This document shows positions 54,106-63,910 of a stretch of DNA of 64,000 bases, piece after piece. Position 1 is the first letter of the stretch, and every line of letters starts with the position of its first letter. The notes below the pieces were generated by a model, which saw only the letters and a list, made by a program, of their open reading frames with translations, was not told the DNA's origin and searched no databases. Origin of the DNA: Vibrio atlanticus (GTDB lineage Bacteria > Pseudomonadota > Gammaproteobacteria > Enterobacterales > Vibrionaceae); the NCBI RefSeq assembly GCF_024347315.1, contig NZ_AP025460.1, positions 2,666,001 through 2,730,000 on the forward strand. Direction: 5' to 3'. The translations under genes were made by a program, and so were the position numbers.

Positions 54106-54423
54106 TTACTCAGCGTCTTCTTGCTCTTCTTCACGAGCTTTTGCGCGTGCTTCACGTGCTTGCTCAGCTTTAAGCTCTTTAGTATGACGTAGTTCGTCAC
54201 GCTCTTTACGCTGCTCTGATTTACGCTCGTTACGTTCAGCTTGGTTTGCGATGAAAGATGCTAGCTCTTTCTCTGCCCACTCTTGTGCTAGAGCTTCAGT
54301 TTCAAAACCAGACTCACGCTTAGATACTGTTGTGCTGCGAGACGTTACTTGACGAGTAATCTCTGCACACCAACCGTTGCGTTTTTCTGTAAAGCGGATA
54401 TCAAATTTTTTGTTCTTAGACAT
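54106..54423 (-). CDS. DUF3622 domain-containing protein
   Basis: A 105-residue soluble protein. The N-terminal half (KKFDIRFTEKRNGWCAEITR, FETEALAQEWAEKEL) matches DUF3622, a Vibrio-enriched family of unknown function. The C-terminal 45 residues are a highly charged Glu/Arg/Lys helix, likely a coiled coil. It is monocistronic. The upstream region holds an 18-bp perfect palindrome. Confidence 0.85.
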   Translation of the reverse strand: MSKNKKFDIRFTEKRNGWCAEITRQVTSRSTTVSKRESGFETEALAQEWAEKELASFIANQAERNERKSEQRKERDELRHTKELKAEQAREARAKAREEEQEDAE

Positions 54424-54717
54424 GTTCTATTTTTCCTAAGGGAGATCATTAAGGGATCGGTCAACTTTGATAACTCCATCTAAGTGAGCATCTTTTAACA
54501 CCATCCCTTGGTAAGCGCGGTATTAGAGCACAAATCAATGAATATTGCTGCAAATATTTGCAGCGGATCACACTCCAGTGCCGTAAATCGTGTGTGCCGG
54601 ATTTCAATGGGTTCGTAACTCTCCGATTCACCATCAACTTCTATGCTATTTTATCGACAACAATGAAATGAACTGTTCTCAAACAGAGACAAATTAAAGC
54701 GATAATTAGCTGCGATC
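54424..54717. other. Intergenic region with an 18-bp palindrome
   Basis: The upstream region of the DUF3622 gene. Its one notable element is the perfect palindrome GCTGCAAATATTTGCAGC at 54547-54564, 124 bases from the start codon. No gene or RNA was recognised. Confidence 0.5.
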
Positions 54718-54743
54718 AAAAAGGGAAGCTTAGTGCTTCCCTT
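54718..54743 (-). terminator. Terminator of nnrS
   Basis: Stem AAAGGGAAGC / GCTTCCCTTT with a 5-base loop, followed on the minus strand by TTGATCG after a T-run. It lies 28 bases beyond the nnrS stop. Confidence 0.8.
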
Positions 54744-54770
54744 TAAAAATGTGTTAGAAAATCAATACGC

Positions 54771-55961
54771 TTACCCCGGATGACCATCCACTCTTGGTGT
54801 TAACAGCATCATGCCAAACTTCCAGATAAACAGACCAAACGCCAACGTCCATAAACCCGCGCTGATGTTGACCATCTCAAATAAGTAAGCAGGGAAGAAA
54901 GTGACACCTAAGCTACGAACTAATGCCGCGATAAAGATAGCCGAGAACGCCAGTGCCATACTTGGCCCTTTATAGATAGCACGGCCTGTGTGTCCCATGG
55001 TGACACGTGTGATCATCGCAAGAATGAGCCCACTCAAACCGCCAATCGCAAACAGGTGCAGCATGTTATGGCTTGCAAATGGATTATCTAACAAGCCTCT
55101 TAGCAACAAGCTCAAAGGAATACACAAATAAGCCGCATGCAGTGACCACACCAAAGGCTCAGACAACGTTGTCCAAGGCTTCCAACGAACAAAGCGAACC
55201 AACTGAGTCACACCTGCAAACACCATCAACTCATTGCCCACTTGAGCAAAAGTCAACGGGAAGAAGCTCAGCACAAACAATCCAACCAAAGGCAGGTTCG
55301 CTAGCCATTCCAACCAAACCAGTGGTTGTGCTTTTTCAAAGTCAAAACGACGGGCCGTGAAGAACGGGATAACTCGTCCACCCATCACGGATAATAGCAA
55401 GGTAAACCACCATAACATTGCGTGCCATACTGCAGACGATGGGAATGGAGGCATGCCTTTAATCGTCGCGTAACTAGCAAAGTTGGCGACGATAGCCAAT
55501 ATAAACAGCGGCACAAAAAACAGGTTCTTCCAGCCTTTCGATTTCACGACACGGAAACCAATCTCGTAAGCGGCAAAGATCAAGAACAACGCTTCAACCG
55601 ATGAGATTAACCACAATGGCGCCGGTGTCCAAAATAGAATGCGAGGTGCTAGCCACAAACCAACGAGCGCAGCTAATCGATAATGTTTGGTTCCGTTGAC
55701 TCCCGTCCACGTTTGCACGGCGGTTAAAACAAAACCAACCACAATCGCCATAGAAAAACCAAACAGCATTTCATGTACGTGCCACCAAAGCGCGGGCACT
55801 TTTAACACTTCAGGCTGACCATTTTGGAACATGACAACCCAAGCGACGATAGCAATCACGGCATAGAGACTGCCTAGAAAGAAGAAAGGTCTAAAACCTA
55901 AACGAAGATAAGCTGGAATCGCATCTTCTACGCTTTTATCTGTGATATTTAACAAACTCAT
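54771..55961 (-). CDS. nnrS: NnrS family protein
   Basis: A 396-residue inner-membrane protein with about 12 helices. NnrS proteins are haem- and copper-containing and protect cells from nitric oxide and its effects. Family features are FRPFFFLGSLYA, the WHVHEMLFGF histidines, HAMLWWF, GGRVIPFFT and MLHLFAIGGLSGLILAMITRVTMGHTGR. In Vibrio it often belongs to an NsrR-controlled set; I found no convincing NsrR box upstream, and no other nitrogen-oxide genes adjoin it. Confidence 0.92.
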   Translation of the reverse strand: MSLLNITDKSVEDAIPAYLRLGFRPFFFLGSLYAVIAIVAWVVMFQNGQPEVLKVPALWWHVHEMLFGFSMAIVVGFVLTAVQTWTGVNGTKHYRLAALVGLWLAPRILFWTPAPLWLISSVEALFLIFAAYEIGFRVVKSKGWKNLFFVPLFILAIVANFASYATIKGMPPFPSSAVWHAMLWWFTLLLSVMGGRVIPFFTARRFDFEKAQPLVWLEWLANLPLVGLFVLSFFPLTFAQVGNELMVFAGVTQLVRFVRWKPWTTLSEPLVWSLHAAYLCIPLSLLLRGLLDNPFASHNMLHLFAIGGLSGLILAMITRVTMGHTGRAIYKGPSMALAFSAIFIAALVRSLGVTFFPAYLFEMVNISAGLWTLAFGLFIWKFGMMLLTPRVDGHPG

Positions 55962-56262
55962 TCCTCATTTCAGATAACAAGCCAAGTGTGGCTTATATTG
56001 AATTGCTACCAATAGCCAAATTCAAGGTACAGTAATCATCACCGCAATATTGCCTAACACAATGCATGAAACGCGCCAAAGATATAAAGCCAATAAAAAC
56101 AAGCAATAAGGGGTATTTAGACATCAAAAAAGTGTCAATTAAACACACCACAAAAAGTCATTTAGACTCGAAGGTGTGTAAAATAAAAAACTACTGACAT
56201 TTGATGAAGCCAAACATATAGTAAGACTAGTCTCAAATACAAAAGAACAGACAGGGAACGCG
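55962..56262. other. Divergent spacer between nnrS and the GGCT-like gene
   Basis: About 300 A+T-rich bases that must hold both promoters. I could not find a convincing NsrR, FNR or other operator, and no gene or RNA. Confidence 0.5.
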
Positions 56263-56817
56263 ATGTATATTTTTGGTTATGGTAGCTTGATCAACTCCTC
56301 TTCTCGTCAACTCACAGGTCAAACAGGACAAGCGATTCCTGCGATAGTGCACGGCCTAGTGCGTCACTGGAGTAAAATCGACGACAGCTATGTTTTGTCA
56401 CCGTTGATCGTCAATCTTGGTGAGGGACAAGTGAATGGTGTTTTGCTGGAGGTCGATGATGTTGCGTTGGCTGAATTTGATCGTCGTGAGCGTGGTTATC
56501 ATCGAATTGAGTTAAGAAACGATCAGATAGAGAGCCAAACCGAATTTAAAGCGGATCAATCGATCTGGGTATACATCAAAGACGAAATCGAAGCGCCTTG
56601 TGAAAACAGCCCTATCGTTCAAACCTATGTTGATACTGTCATGGCAGGATGTTTAGAGGTGTCTGAAAGCTTTGCGGCGCACTTTGTGGAACATACACAA
56701 GGTTGGCACCATCCATTAGAAAATGATCGCCACCAGCCGAAATACGGCAACCTTGCTGGGGTTTCTGATCACCACCACAGTGTGATTGATGGCTTGATAC
56801 TGACCGTTCGTAGCTAG
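56263..56817 (+). CDS. Gamma-glutamylcyclotransferase family protein
   Basis: A 184-residue protein with the GGCT/AIG2-like fold. The substrate loop is IFGYGSLINSSSR (YGSL motif) and the catalytic glutamate is probably in LAEFDRRERGYHR. Family members release 5-oxoproline from gamma-glutamyl compounds, including glutathione; the substrate here is unknown. The C-terminal half (about residues 105-184), with HHHSVIDGL near the end, is less typical. Confidence 0.82.
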   Translation: MYIFGYGSLINSSSRQLTGQTGQAIPAIVHGLVRHWSKIDDSYVLSPLIVNLGEGQVNGVLLEVDDVALAEFDRRERGYHRIELRNDQIESQTEFKADQSIWVYIKDEIEAPCENSPIVQTYVDTVMAGCLEVSESFAAHFVEHTQGWHHPLENDRHQPKYGNLAGVSDHHHSVIDGLILTVRS

Positions 56818-57184
56818 TTGATACTCATAATTTGTCGGTCTACATAGCTCGTTGCTCTTAGTCAGTGAACTCGATCGTTAGCTGTTCTAAATCGGGGTTA
56901 AACAACTCAAACCTGTAAACACCTAAGAGATTAGAGCTAACTTAGAACAAAAGAAAAAGCGCTAGGGGGAGCTAGCGCTTTTAAGACCAACTAAGTCCGT
57001 TTAGCCTGGTAGTTTTTTCAGCTATATCATTAGGATATAATCAATTTTTTTACTTAGGTAAATCAAAAAGCCTATTCTTTACGACTGCTTTTAGTCGTAA
57101 ATTAAGTATAGTCGGGTTCTTATAATAATCCGGATTTTTCTAAAAATAATTCGCATAAAATTGATGACCGAACAACTGCTGCAA
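56818..57184. other. Intergenic region between the GGCT-like and LysR genes
   Basis: Converging genes flank it. It holds a terminator (56955-56983) and a second hairpin, TTTACGACT / AGTCGTAAA (57078-57101), near the end of the LysR gene without a T-run. No gene was recognised. Confidence 0.5.
56955..56983 (+). terminator. Terminator downstream of the GGCT-like gene
   Basis: Stem AAAAGCGCTAG / CTAGCGCTTTT with a short G-rich loop. It is A-rich on one side and T-rich on the other, so it could also serve the facing LysR gene. Confidence 0.75.
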
Positions 57185-58111
57185 CTATGCAGCAACCACA
57201 GATGAAACGGCTTGTGTAAAAAGCTTTCTAAGTAGCTTATTTTTATCATCTAAATGCTTAGCCTTGCGATAGATGAGCTGTATATCAAAATCAGGCACAT
57301 CGATAGGTGGCTCCACTGCTACCACGGTATCTTGGTCTTGAATATCATTGCGTGCCACCAGTTTGGGGACGATACACAATAGCTCCCTACCTCTTATCAA
57401 ACGTTTTACTGTTAAAAAATTGCTTGAACATATAGCCACTTTTCGGCTGAAGCCTAATTCAGCCAAACGTTTATCAACGCCAGTCTTTAAAGATCCAGCA
57501 GGTGAAACAAGAGCATGCTCGACAGCAACAAACTGTTCTAACGATATCGGCCCCTCAATAGATACAACCGACTTGTCGAATAAACATACATGTTGCTCTG
57601 TGTACAAATGTGTGGTTCGATATTGCTTTGAGACCTCACCAAAACTGCCTATCGCCATATCAAGCTTGGCGTCTTCAAATACTTGCTGATAGTTACTCCG
57701 GTTTACATTGAACAGCACGACTTGCGAATTAGGAGAGGATTGCTTGATGAGGTCAAACAATGCTGGCGCGAACATCTGCTCAGCATAATCGGTAAGACCA
57801 ATCTTCCAAGTCCCTTTATAAGTCGCGGCATCAAACGATTTAGACAGTAACACCTCTGACTGGATGGCATTGAGCAGAGCTTCTACCGTACTGGACAGTT
57901 CAATGGCTCGATCGGTCGCCTCCATCTTGCTACCGACACGCTCAAACAGAGGGTCATCAAACAACTTTCGTAGCCTTTGTAAACTATGACTCATCGCAGA
58001 CTGGCTGACATAACAACGTTCAGCCGCTTTGCTCACACTGTTGGTTTTATATAGAGCTTGCAGTGCAATCAATAAGTTAAGGTCAATTCCTTTCCAGTTA
58101 AAATCAGCCAC
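57185..58111 (-). CDS. LysR family transcriptional regulator, divergent from chrA
   Basis: A 308-residue LysR-type regulator. The N-terminal helix-turn-helix is NSVSKAAERCYVSQSAMSHSLQRLR (about residues 23-47); WKGIDLNLLIALQALYK resembles the NodD/NahR-like branch. The effector domain follows. It is divergent from chrA with a 100-base spacer that contains ATTCA (58128-58132) and TGAAT (58157-58161) arms, so it probably controls chrA and itself. The inducer is unknown. Confidence 0.88.
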   Translation of the reverse strand: MADFNWKGIDLNLLIALQALYKTNSVSKAAERCYVSQSAMSHSLQRLRKLFDDPLFERVGSKMEATDRAIELSSTVEALLNAIQSEVLLSKSFDAATYKGTWKIGLTDYAEQMFAPALFDLIKQSSPNSQVVLFNVNRSNYQQVFEDAKLDMAIGSFGEVSKQYRTTHLYTEQHVCLFDKSVVSIEGPISLEQFVAVEHALVSPAGSLKTGVDKRLAELGFSRKVAICSSNFLTVKRLIRGRELLCIVPKLVARNDIQDQDTVVAVEPPIDVPDFDIQLIYRKAKHLDDKNKLLRKLFTQAVSSVVAA

Positions 58112-58211
58112 AAATCAATCCCATATCATTCATAATTATAATTAAAACAATTAATTTGAATCATAGTTCAACTCCACCTAAATTACGCTAAACATTTATC
58201 TGGAATCGATC

Positions 58212-59360
58212 ATGCTTTCAATTTTTAAAACCTTTTTCTGGCTTGGCTGGATTAGCTTTGGCGGACCAGCAGCACATATTGGCTACTTCCGTAAAACCTT
58301 TGTTGAGAAGCTGAATTGGTTATCCGACGAAGAGTACGGACAAATTGTCGCCCTCAGTCAATTTCTACCGGGCCCAGGCTCAAGTCAGGTTGGCTTCGCG
58401 GTTGGTTACAAAAAAGGTGGCTTAACCGGTGCGATTGCCGCATTTGTAGGCTTCACCTCCCCTTCTGTCATCCTAATGTTGATATTGGCCTTAGTGAGCA
58501 ATCAGTTGTTGGAAGCACCGCTTTTCATTTCAATCATCCACGGACTTAAGCTACTCGCGGTCGTGGTTGTAGCTGACGCCACTTTCGGCATGTACAAAAA
58601 CTTTTGCCAATCAAAGATAGCAACAGCACTGTGTGTGATCACCGCGATTGTTCTACTTTTGATTCCTGGGATCTGGCCTCAAGTCTTAGTGCTCCTATTT
58701 GCAGCGATGGTTGGCAGTAAGTTCTTAACCTCACAGGACTTAAAAACAACGCCTTCGACACATAAGATATCCATAACGCCGCTTGTCATTTTTGTAGCAC
58801 TATTGGTCGGTTTACCGCTGTTTAGTGCATATTCTCAAGGCATCGAAGTATTTGGTTTATTTTACCAAGCAGGTAGTTTGGTATTCGGTGGCGGGCACGT
58901 GGTTCTTCCTCTGCTACAAAATGGTATTGGTGATCAACTGTCCCAAGATACCTTCCTAACAGGCTATGCCGCTGCGCAAGCTGTACCGGGCCCAATGTTT
59001 ACATTAGCCACTTATCTAGGCTATGTGTTGATGCCATCGGCACCGATTACAGGTGCACTGCTCGCAACAGTTGCGGTGTTCTTACCGGGTTTCTTATTGC
59101 TACTGGCTGTACTGAAGAATTGGCAGGCGATTGCAAGCAAGCCTTTGGTGGCAGGTGCGCTTACCGGTGTGAATGCAGCAGTTGTTGGTCTATTGCTTGC
59201 GGCCCTGTATCAACCCATCTTCACAAGCGCAGTGAGCAGCGGCATAGACTTCGCTCTGATCATTGTTGGTGTGTGGTTATTAAAAACCGTAAAGGTCCCG
59301 ATTGTAGGGTTAGTGGGTGTGTTTATGTTGTTTGGCGCAGTGACAGGATTGGCGATCTGA
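58212..59360 (+). CDS. chrA: ChrA family chromate efflux transporter
   Basis: A 382-residue inner-membrane protein with two CHR domains (about residues 1-165 and 195-382). Each has its signature: FGGPAAHIGYFRKTFVEK with LSQFLPGPGSSQVGFAVG, and the second copy VFGGGHVVLPLL with AAAQAVPGPMFTLATYLG. The family exports chromate by proton-linked transport; some members may carry other anions, so the real substrate is uncertain. It is divergent from a LysR regulator. Confidence 0.9.
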   Translation: MLSIFKTFFWLGWISFGGPAAHIGYFRKTFVEKLNWLSDEEYGQIVALSQFLPGPGSSQVGFAVGYKKGGLTGAIAAFVGFTSPSVILMLILALVSNQLLEAPLFISIIHGLKLLAVVVVADATFGMYKNFCQSKIATALCVITAIVLLLIPGIWPQVLVLLFAAMVGSKFLTSQDLKTTPSTHKISITPLVIFVALLVGLPLFSAYSQGIEVFGLFYQAGSLVFGGGHVVLPLLQNGIGDQLSQDTFLTGYAAAQAVPGPMFTLATYLGYVLMPSAPITGALLATVAVFLPGFLLLLAVLKNWQAIASKPLVAGALTGVNAAVVGLLLAALYQPIFTSAVSSGIDFALIIVGVWLLKTVKVPIVGLVGVFMLFGAVTGLAI

Positions 59361-59386
59361 GCTATCCATTAATAGACAGACAAATA

Positions 59387-59421
59387 AGAAGTGAGAGGTT
59401 TGATCGCTTACTTCTTGTTTT
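59387..59421 (+). terminator. Terminator of chrA
   Basis: Stem AAGAAGTGAG / CTTACTTCTT with one mismatch and a 10-base loop, followed by GTTTTCC. It lies 26 bases beyond the chrA stop. Confidence 0.6.
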
Positions 59422-59460
59422 CCCGCTCTTCTTTCAAAAACTAAAAGTATCTTTTACTTC

Positions 59461-60171
59461 CTATAGTGGTTTAACCCCGTGGAAGTTAAAGAACAAATTG
59501 CAATCAATAAGCGGTACAAAGCTCAGCGGCCAAAATGATTTTTGGTGTTCAGGAAGGTAATACCTTAAGAAAGCGATTAAGTTATTACATGGATTGACAT
59601 GCTCTCTCGCCATAATGTAATCGTAATGCCACCCCTTCTGTAAGGCGTGTTTTCTTGTCGTCATATAACGGCCGATTTTCCAAGCGATCCCAGGATCGGT
59701 AGGAATCAAAATAGACAGAGTGCCTCCAGGTTTTAACACTCGCAACCACTCTTTGATCACCAAGTGAGGCTCGTATAAGTGCTCCAATATATGAGTTGCG
59801 ATCACGCGGTCAAAACTATTGCTTTCAAAATCTAACTCACAAGCATTAGTTACGTTAAAAGTGAGTTTGTCATAAGAATTGATACGACTGAGTTGCTCTT
59901 TTGCCACCTTAAGAGCCGCAGCATCGCCATCACTCACGATATACTCGTCAAAGGTGTGTTTGACGTGCAGCAAGTGTTCACCTGTACCGGAGCCCACTTC
60001 TAACACTCTCGAAAAGTGTTCACTTTCACCAAATGGCTTTTCACATGCTATGTGGCCAGCTCTCATCACATAACCCGTTGTATTGCCGTTATAAACTCGC
60101 TCATCATATTCGTCACTGAAACGGGACAAATAATCGATCCACTCTTTGTCTTCATCCTTGCTTGTTCTCAT
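59461..60171 (-). CDS. Class I SAM-dependent methyltransferase
   Basis: A 236-residue protein with a Rossmann-type methyltransferase domain. Motif I is VLEVGSGTGEHLLHV, motif II is IVSDGD, and the post-motif is FDRVIATHILEHLYEPHLVIKEWLRVLKPGGTL, typical of the UbiE/type 11 group. The C-terminal part (about 170-236) has aromatic, possibly membrane-associated helices. It is 9 bases downstream of the GT2 gene, so it may modify a sugar or lipid made by its neighbours. Substrate unknown. Confidence 0.85.
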   Translation of the reverse strand: MRTSKDEDKEWIDYLSRFSDEYDERVYNGNTTGYVMRAGHIACEKPFGESEHFSRVLEVGSGTGEHLLHVKHTFDEYIVSDGDAAALKVAKEQLSRINSYDKLTFNVTNACELDFESNSFDRVIATHILEHLYEPHLVIKEWLRVLKPGGTLSILIPTDPGIAWKIGRYMTTRKHALQKGWHYDYIMAREHVNPCNNLIAFLRYYLPEHQKSFWPLSFVPLIDCNLFFNFHGVKPL

Positions 60172-60180
60172 GCTTGATTC

Positions 60181-61110
60181 CTATTCAGATAGCGTTTTAT
60201 CACTCGTTCTTAATATAGAAAGAATCCTCATCTCTCGCCTACCTCGTGATACGTTGTCGAGTATCAACCCACAGAAAAAAGACATCACCGCTATCAACGC
60301 AATTGAGCTAGACAAAATCGCAGTAGGCACCCTTTCGACGAGCCCAGTATCGATGAAGTCGATGATAACGGGGATTCCTAAAACCAATGAAATGAAGCAA
60401 AGCAACATAGACAACACGCCAAAGAAAAACATTGGCTTTACATCTCTCAATAAGAACAAAATGAAATTGAGAATTTTGAGCCCATCACTAAAGGTATTCA
60501 ATTTGCTGGCTGTGCCTTCAGGCCTTGATTGATATTGCGTCGAAACTTCTTTGATTGGCATATTATGATGTAGCGCATGAACGGTAAGCTCTGTTTCTAT
60601 TTGGAAGCCATCACTGAAAATGGGTACGGTTTTGACAAATCGATGGCTCATAATTCGATAACCAGAAAACACATCACTCAATTGAGCATTGAATGCTAAA
60701 TTAATCAGCGATGAAAACAGCTTATTTCCTAGGATATGCCCTTTGGGATAAGCCATTGAAGCTCGCTCTCGACTTCCAATAATCATATCAAGTTTTTCAT
60801 TATCCAATTGTTCGATCAGCGCAGGGCATATTGACGCATCGTAAGTGTCATCACCATCAGCCATCACATAGATATCAGCATCAATATCAGAGAACATTCT
60901 CCTGACTACCTCCCCTTTACCTTGGCGAGGCTCATGTCGAACAATAGCCCCAGCTTGCAAGGCCTCGTTTACCGTGTTGTCGGTTGAGTTGTTGTCATAC
61001 ACATAAATAGACGCATCAGGTAAAGCCTGCTTAAAAGACATAACTGTCTTTCCGATAGCACCCGCTTCATTAAAACATGGGAGTAATACTGCAACTTTTA
61101 TACTATTCAT
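60181..61110 (-). CDS. Glycosyltransferase family 2, polyprenyl-phosphate sugar synthase-like
   Basis: A 309-residue protein. The GT2 catalytic domain (about residues 1-215) has LLPCFNEAGAIGKTV, YDNNSTDNT and the DxD-type VMADGDDTYD, in the DPM1/DPG-synthase-like branch that moves a sugar to a polyprenyl phosphate. Two C-terminal membrane helices (about 225-250 and 262-285) anchor it. In such systems the product feeds a membrane GT-C enzyme, which is the neighbour here (4-base overlap, ATGA). The sugar is unknown. Confidence 0.88.
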   Translation of the reverse strand: MNSIKVAVLLPCFNEAGAIGKTVMSFKQALPDASIYVYDNNSTDNTVNEALQAGAIVRHEPRQGKGEVVRRMFSDIDADIYVMADGDDTYDASICPALIEQLDNEKLDMIIGSRERASMAYPKGHILGNKLFSSLINLAFNAQLSDVFSGYRIMSHRFVKTVPIFSDGFQIETELTVHALHHNMPIKEVSTQYQSRPEGTASKLNTFSDGLKILNFILFLLRDVKPMFFFGVLSMLLCFISLVLGIPVIIDFIDTGLVERVPTAILSSSIALIAVMSFFCGLILDNVSRGRREMRILSILRTSDKTLSE

Positions 61111-62879
61111 AAACTCTCCCTAACCCTAAAGATTCGGTAGCCATCAGGAACATCGTCATATATGATCTCCAACCAGCTGGGAACATTTGAGCTGTATAAT
61201 TTGTTTATAAGAGCCTCTTCACTTGCTGATTTTTTCAAAACCATTAAGTGGGCGTCATTTCCTATAACAATATAATCAATGTTCTTAGCTTGGATTTCGT
61301 CCTTGGCTAAACTCATATCCCTCTCTAACATAACCTCTATAAGAAATTGATTACCAACAATATTTCTATGATAAGGGGCTGCAATTATGCGGTTATTAGT
61401 GTGTGCCAACACAGGTGCACCCGTCTCAATCCCAGTAAGAATAACCTTTGATTCGATGCCCTTTTCTTCCAATACTCTAAATAGAGTTTTCTTGTCATTT
61501 TCAACCGCATTTCTTTCGAAGTCATCATTACCAACCGCTATCACTAGAAATGCCATTACTAATGGAGCTCCTAATAATATAATCAACACTTTAAATATTG
61601 AATATTTTACAAACTCAGACAACCTTATAACTACATAAGCCTGAAAAGGGCTTGATAAAATAAAACATAATCTTATCACCCTAACCTGCCAGAATATGGC
61701 AAGGAATAAATTCAATACAAAAATAATATACAAGATTGTACAATGATGATTATTAACTCTAAAAAAAGGATACAATAAAGCAGGGATGACCAGTAACACA
61801 TAATTGTCAATAGATAATAATCCATTCTCACTTATATACTGAAAAATTGATTTAGCTTCAGAAACATGGTCAAGCCAATAAGTCTGAAGTATAGGTGGAT
61901 AATCGACAAACAAAGCACTGGTAATATTTGGATATAACAAAGCTACTGGAGTCACATATCCAATACCCAATATAACAAACATAAACGAACGCAACCCAAA
62001 AGGCCAACTATCAAATTTAAACCAATTGTAATTATTAACAAAAGCCCAACCAACAAAAAACAAAACCACAATAACAAATGACACTTCATCGTACTTAAAA
62101 TCAAAGAACTCATTATAAGGTCTGTTTAATAAAACGGAGATAACAACTGAAACACAGCAGAACAGATATAGCCTTGATACATAAACAAACCAACTCTTGC
62201 TAACAAAAAAACAATACACAGTGTAGACGATAAAAAAACTCGCAAACAAAAGGATATTGTCTAACCCAGTCCATAACGACAATGCCAATAGAATAGATTG
62301 AGCATACACTCGCCATAATTGATTAATTTGACTTACAGTTATAGGTGTTAGAGATAGGAACAAGATAGCCAAAATAAGCTGAATATTATGGTGATCTATG
62401 GAGCCAGGAATAAAATGCATAACCGATGGGGAAAACAGGGCAAACATCATGCTCAAAAACCGATAGCGCTCTCCGAAGTAATGGTTACATAAATAGAAGC
62501 ATGACAGTGAATAGAGGAGTAGATAAAGCAAAGGTACAATAGAAATAGACAGTGAATAAGCGGTACTTTCATCCACAACAAACAATAAAGGATACGCAAT
62601 AACAGAAAGTATCAGATCGGGGAATCGGGACCAATGGATAACAATACCATCAGCGGCATTGAAATTATCCATTGGTTTTAGATACCAGCGCCCACTATTC
62701 ATCCAATCTTGAAATTGAACAAAGCGCATGTAATCGTCATTATCATTTAAAACCAGTGTTGAGATACTCTCCCATTTATAGAAAAATATCGCAGTCGCAC
62801 ACAGCAGCCAAACAACAGAAATAATGATGATATCTTTATTAAAATTTTCACTCTTAGGCAAGATGAATATCCTTTTCAT
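61107..62879 (-). CDS. Membrane glycosyltransferase-like protein (GT-C type)
   Basis: A 590-residue membrane protein with about 11-13 helices and a soluble C-terminal domain (about residues 450-590). The first outer loop has LNDNDDYMRF (residues 44-53), then GIVIHWSRFPD (about 79-89) and SIDHHNIQL (about 158-166), a set found in bacterial GT-C proteins that use lipid-linked sugars; the acidic loop residues would be the catalytic ones. The gene is visibly more A+T rich than its neighbours, suggesting horizontal transfer. It follows the tadD-like gene by 26 bases and overlaps the GT2 gene. Acceptor unknown. Confidence 0.8.
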   Translation of the reverse strand: MKRIFILPKSENFNKDIIIISVVWLLCATAIFFYKWESISTLVLNDNDDYMRFVQFQDWMNSGRWYLKPMDNFNAADGIVIHWSRFPDLILSVIAYPLLFVVDESTAYSLSISIVPLLYLLLYSLSCFYLCNHYFGERYRFLSMMFALFSPSVMHFIPGSIDHHNIQLILAILFLSLTPITVSQINQLWRVYAQSILLALSLWTGLDNILLFASFFIVYTVYCFFVSKSWFVYVSRLYLFCCVSVVISVLLNRPYNEFFDFKYDEVSFVIVVLFFVGWAFVNNYNWFKFDSWPFGLRSFMFVILGIGYVTPVALLYPNITSALFVDYPPILQTYWLDHVSEAKSIFQYISENGLLSIDNYVLLVIPALLYPFFRVNNHHCTILYIIFVLNLFLAIFWQVRVIRLCFILSSPFQAYVVIRLSEFVKYSIFKVLIILLGAPLVMAFLVIAVGNDDFERNAVENDKKTLFRVLEEKGIESKVILTGIETGAPVLAHTNNRIIAAPYHRNIVGNQFLIEVMLERDMSLAKDEIQAKNIDYIVIGNDAHLMVLKKSASEEALINKLYSSNVPSWLEIIYDDVPDGYRIFRVRESL

Positions 62880-62905
62880 TAACCCAAAGATAATAATTTA
62901 AGTCG

Positions 62906-63910
62906 TTACTGCTCCATCTCTCTGACCTCTGATAAGGCTCTACTTAAGTTGTCGTTGGCTACTTTATAATAAGATGCTTTTTTATCGATAGCTTGTTGTA
63001 GATAGGGAATGGCTTCGTCAGGCTTACCCTGCAAAATTAAAAAATAACCGACATTATTCAAAGCTTCAGGAGCTTCCATGTGTCTCATAAAAACGTTGAT
63101 TGCCTTTTTGATATCCCCGGCAGCCAAGTAAATAAGCGCAAGGTTGTTTTGAGCCTTTTCATTATTAGGTTCTATCTCTAAAGCCGAACGAGTGTATTGA
63201 TACGCTTCCTTGTAATTGCCATACATGTAGTGGGAGTACCCCATATTCAACAAAGCTTTAACTGAACTTTTGTCTATTGTCAGTGATTTTTTAAAGTACT
63301 CTTGCGCTATCTGGTGTTTTCCATCGACATCTTCCAGCACACCTATCCCCATGAAAGCTAATTCGGGAGACATGCTATCAACCTTCAAACCAGCCACTTC
63401 ACTTTGACTTAAGGCTTGGTAATTTGTAATCGTTTCACTACTTTTTAAACGTACTTGATCTGCATTAATCGCTTTAAAGAAATAACTCCGCCCTTCCTCT
63501 TTGCGACGCTGCTTTGTATACAAAACACCTAATTGCTCTAGGACTTCGGTATGTGCAGGGTTAAAATCTAATGCTGCTAAATAAGCTTTCTCGGATAGTG
63601 CATAGTTACCACGAGATGAATGAATTTGGCCTATCGTAAAAAGCGTTTTATCGTGAAACTCTTTCTCTGGAAAGGATAGAGAGCGAATATATTCATAAAG
63701 GGCCAAATCGATATTGTTATCCCTCAATGCTACATCACCACGCATAATGGCTTCTTTCTCACTCAGTGGAGGGTCATCACTGCTTAAGGTATCGATTGGT
63801 TTACCTGAATACAACTCTGCATCAAATTGGTTTGTCGGCTCATCCGAGGATGCACAACCAAGAATAACGAACACTAATAAAGCTAGAAAATATCTACTCA
63901 CTCGTATCAT
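62906..63910 (-). CDS. tadD: TadD-like TPR lipoprotein of a Tad (Flp) pilus system
   Basis: A 334-residue lipoprotein: signal peptide with LGC lipobox (Cys19), then an N-terminal linker and about six TPR-type helical repeats (about residues 55-330; for example ALLNMGYSHYMYGNYKEAYQY and AQNNLALIYLAAGDIKKAINV). TadD is thought to act as a pilotin-like helper of secretin or pilus assembly. The assignment rests on its overlap (ATGA) with the end of a TadC-like gene. It is read with the glycosyltransferase genes downstream. Confidence 0.78.
   Translation of the reverse strand: MIRVSRYFLALLVFVILGCASSDEPTNQFDAELYSGKPIDTLSSDDPPLSEKEAIMRGDVALRDNNIDLALYEYIRSLSFPEKEFHDKTLFTIGQIHSSRGNYALSEKAYLAALDFNPAHTEVLEQLGVLYTKQRRKEEGRSYFFKAINADQVRLKSSETITNYQALSQSEVAGLKVDSMSPELAFMGIGVLEDVDGKHQIAQEYFKKSLTIDKSSVKALLNMGYSHYMYGNYKEAYQYTRSALEIEPNNEKAQNNLALIYLAAGDIKKAINVFMRHMEAPEALNNVGYFLILQGKPDEAIPYLQQAIDKKASYYKVANDNLSRALSEVREMEQ

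Noticed and set aside
55962..56262. NsrR or FNR operator before nnrS
   Set aside because: I looked for the palindromes of both regulators in the spacer and found none convincing.
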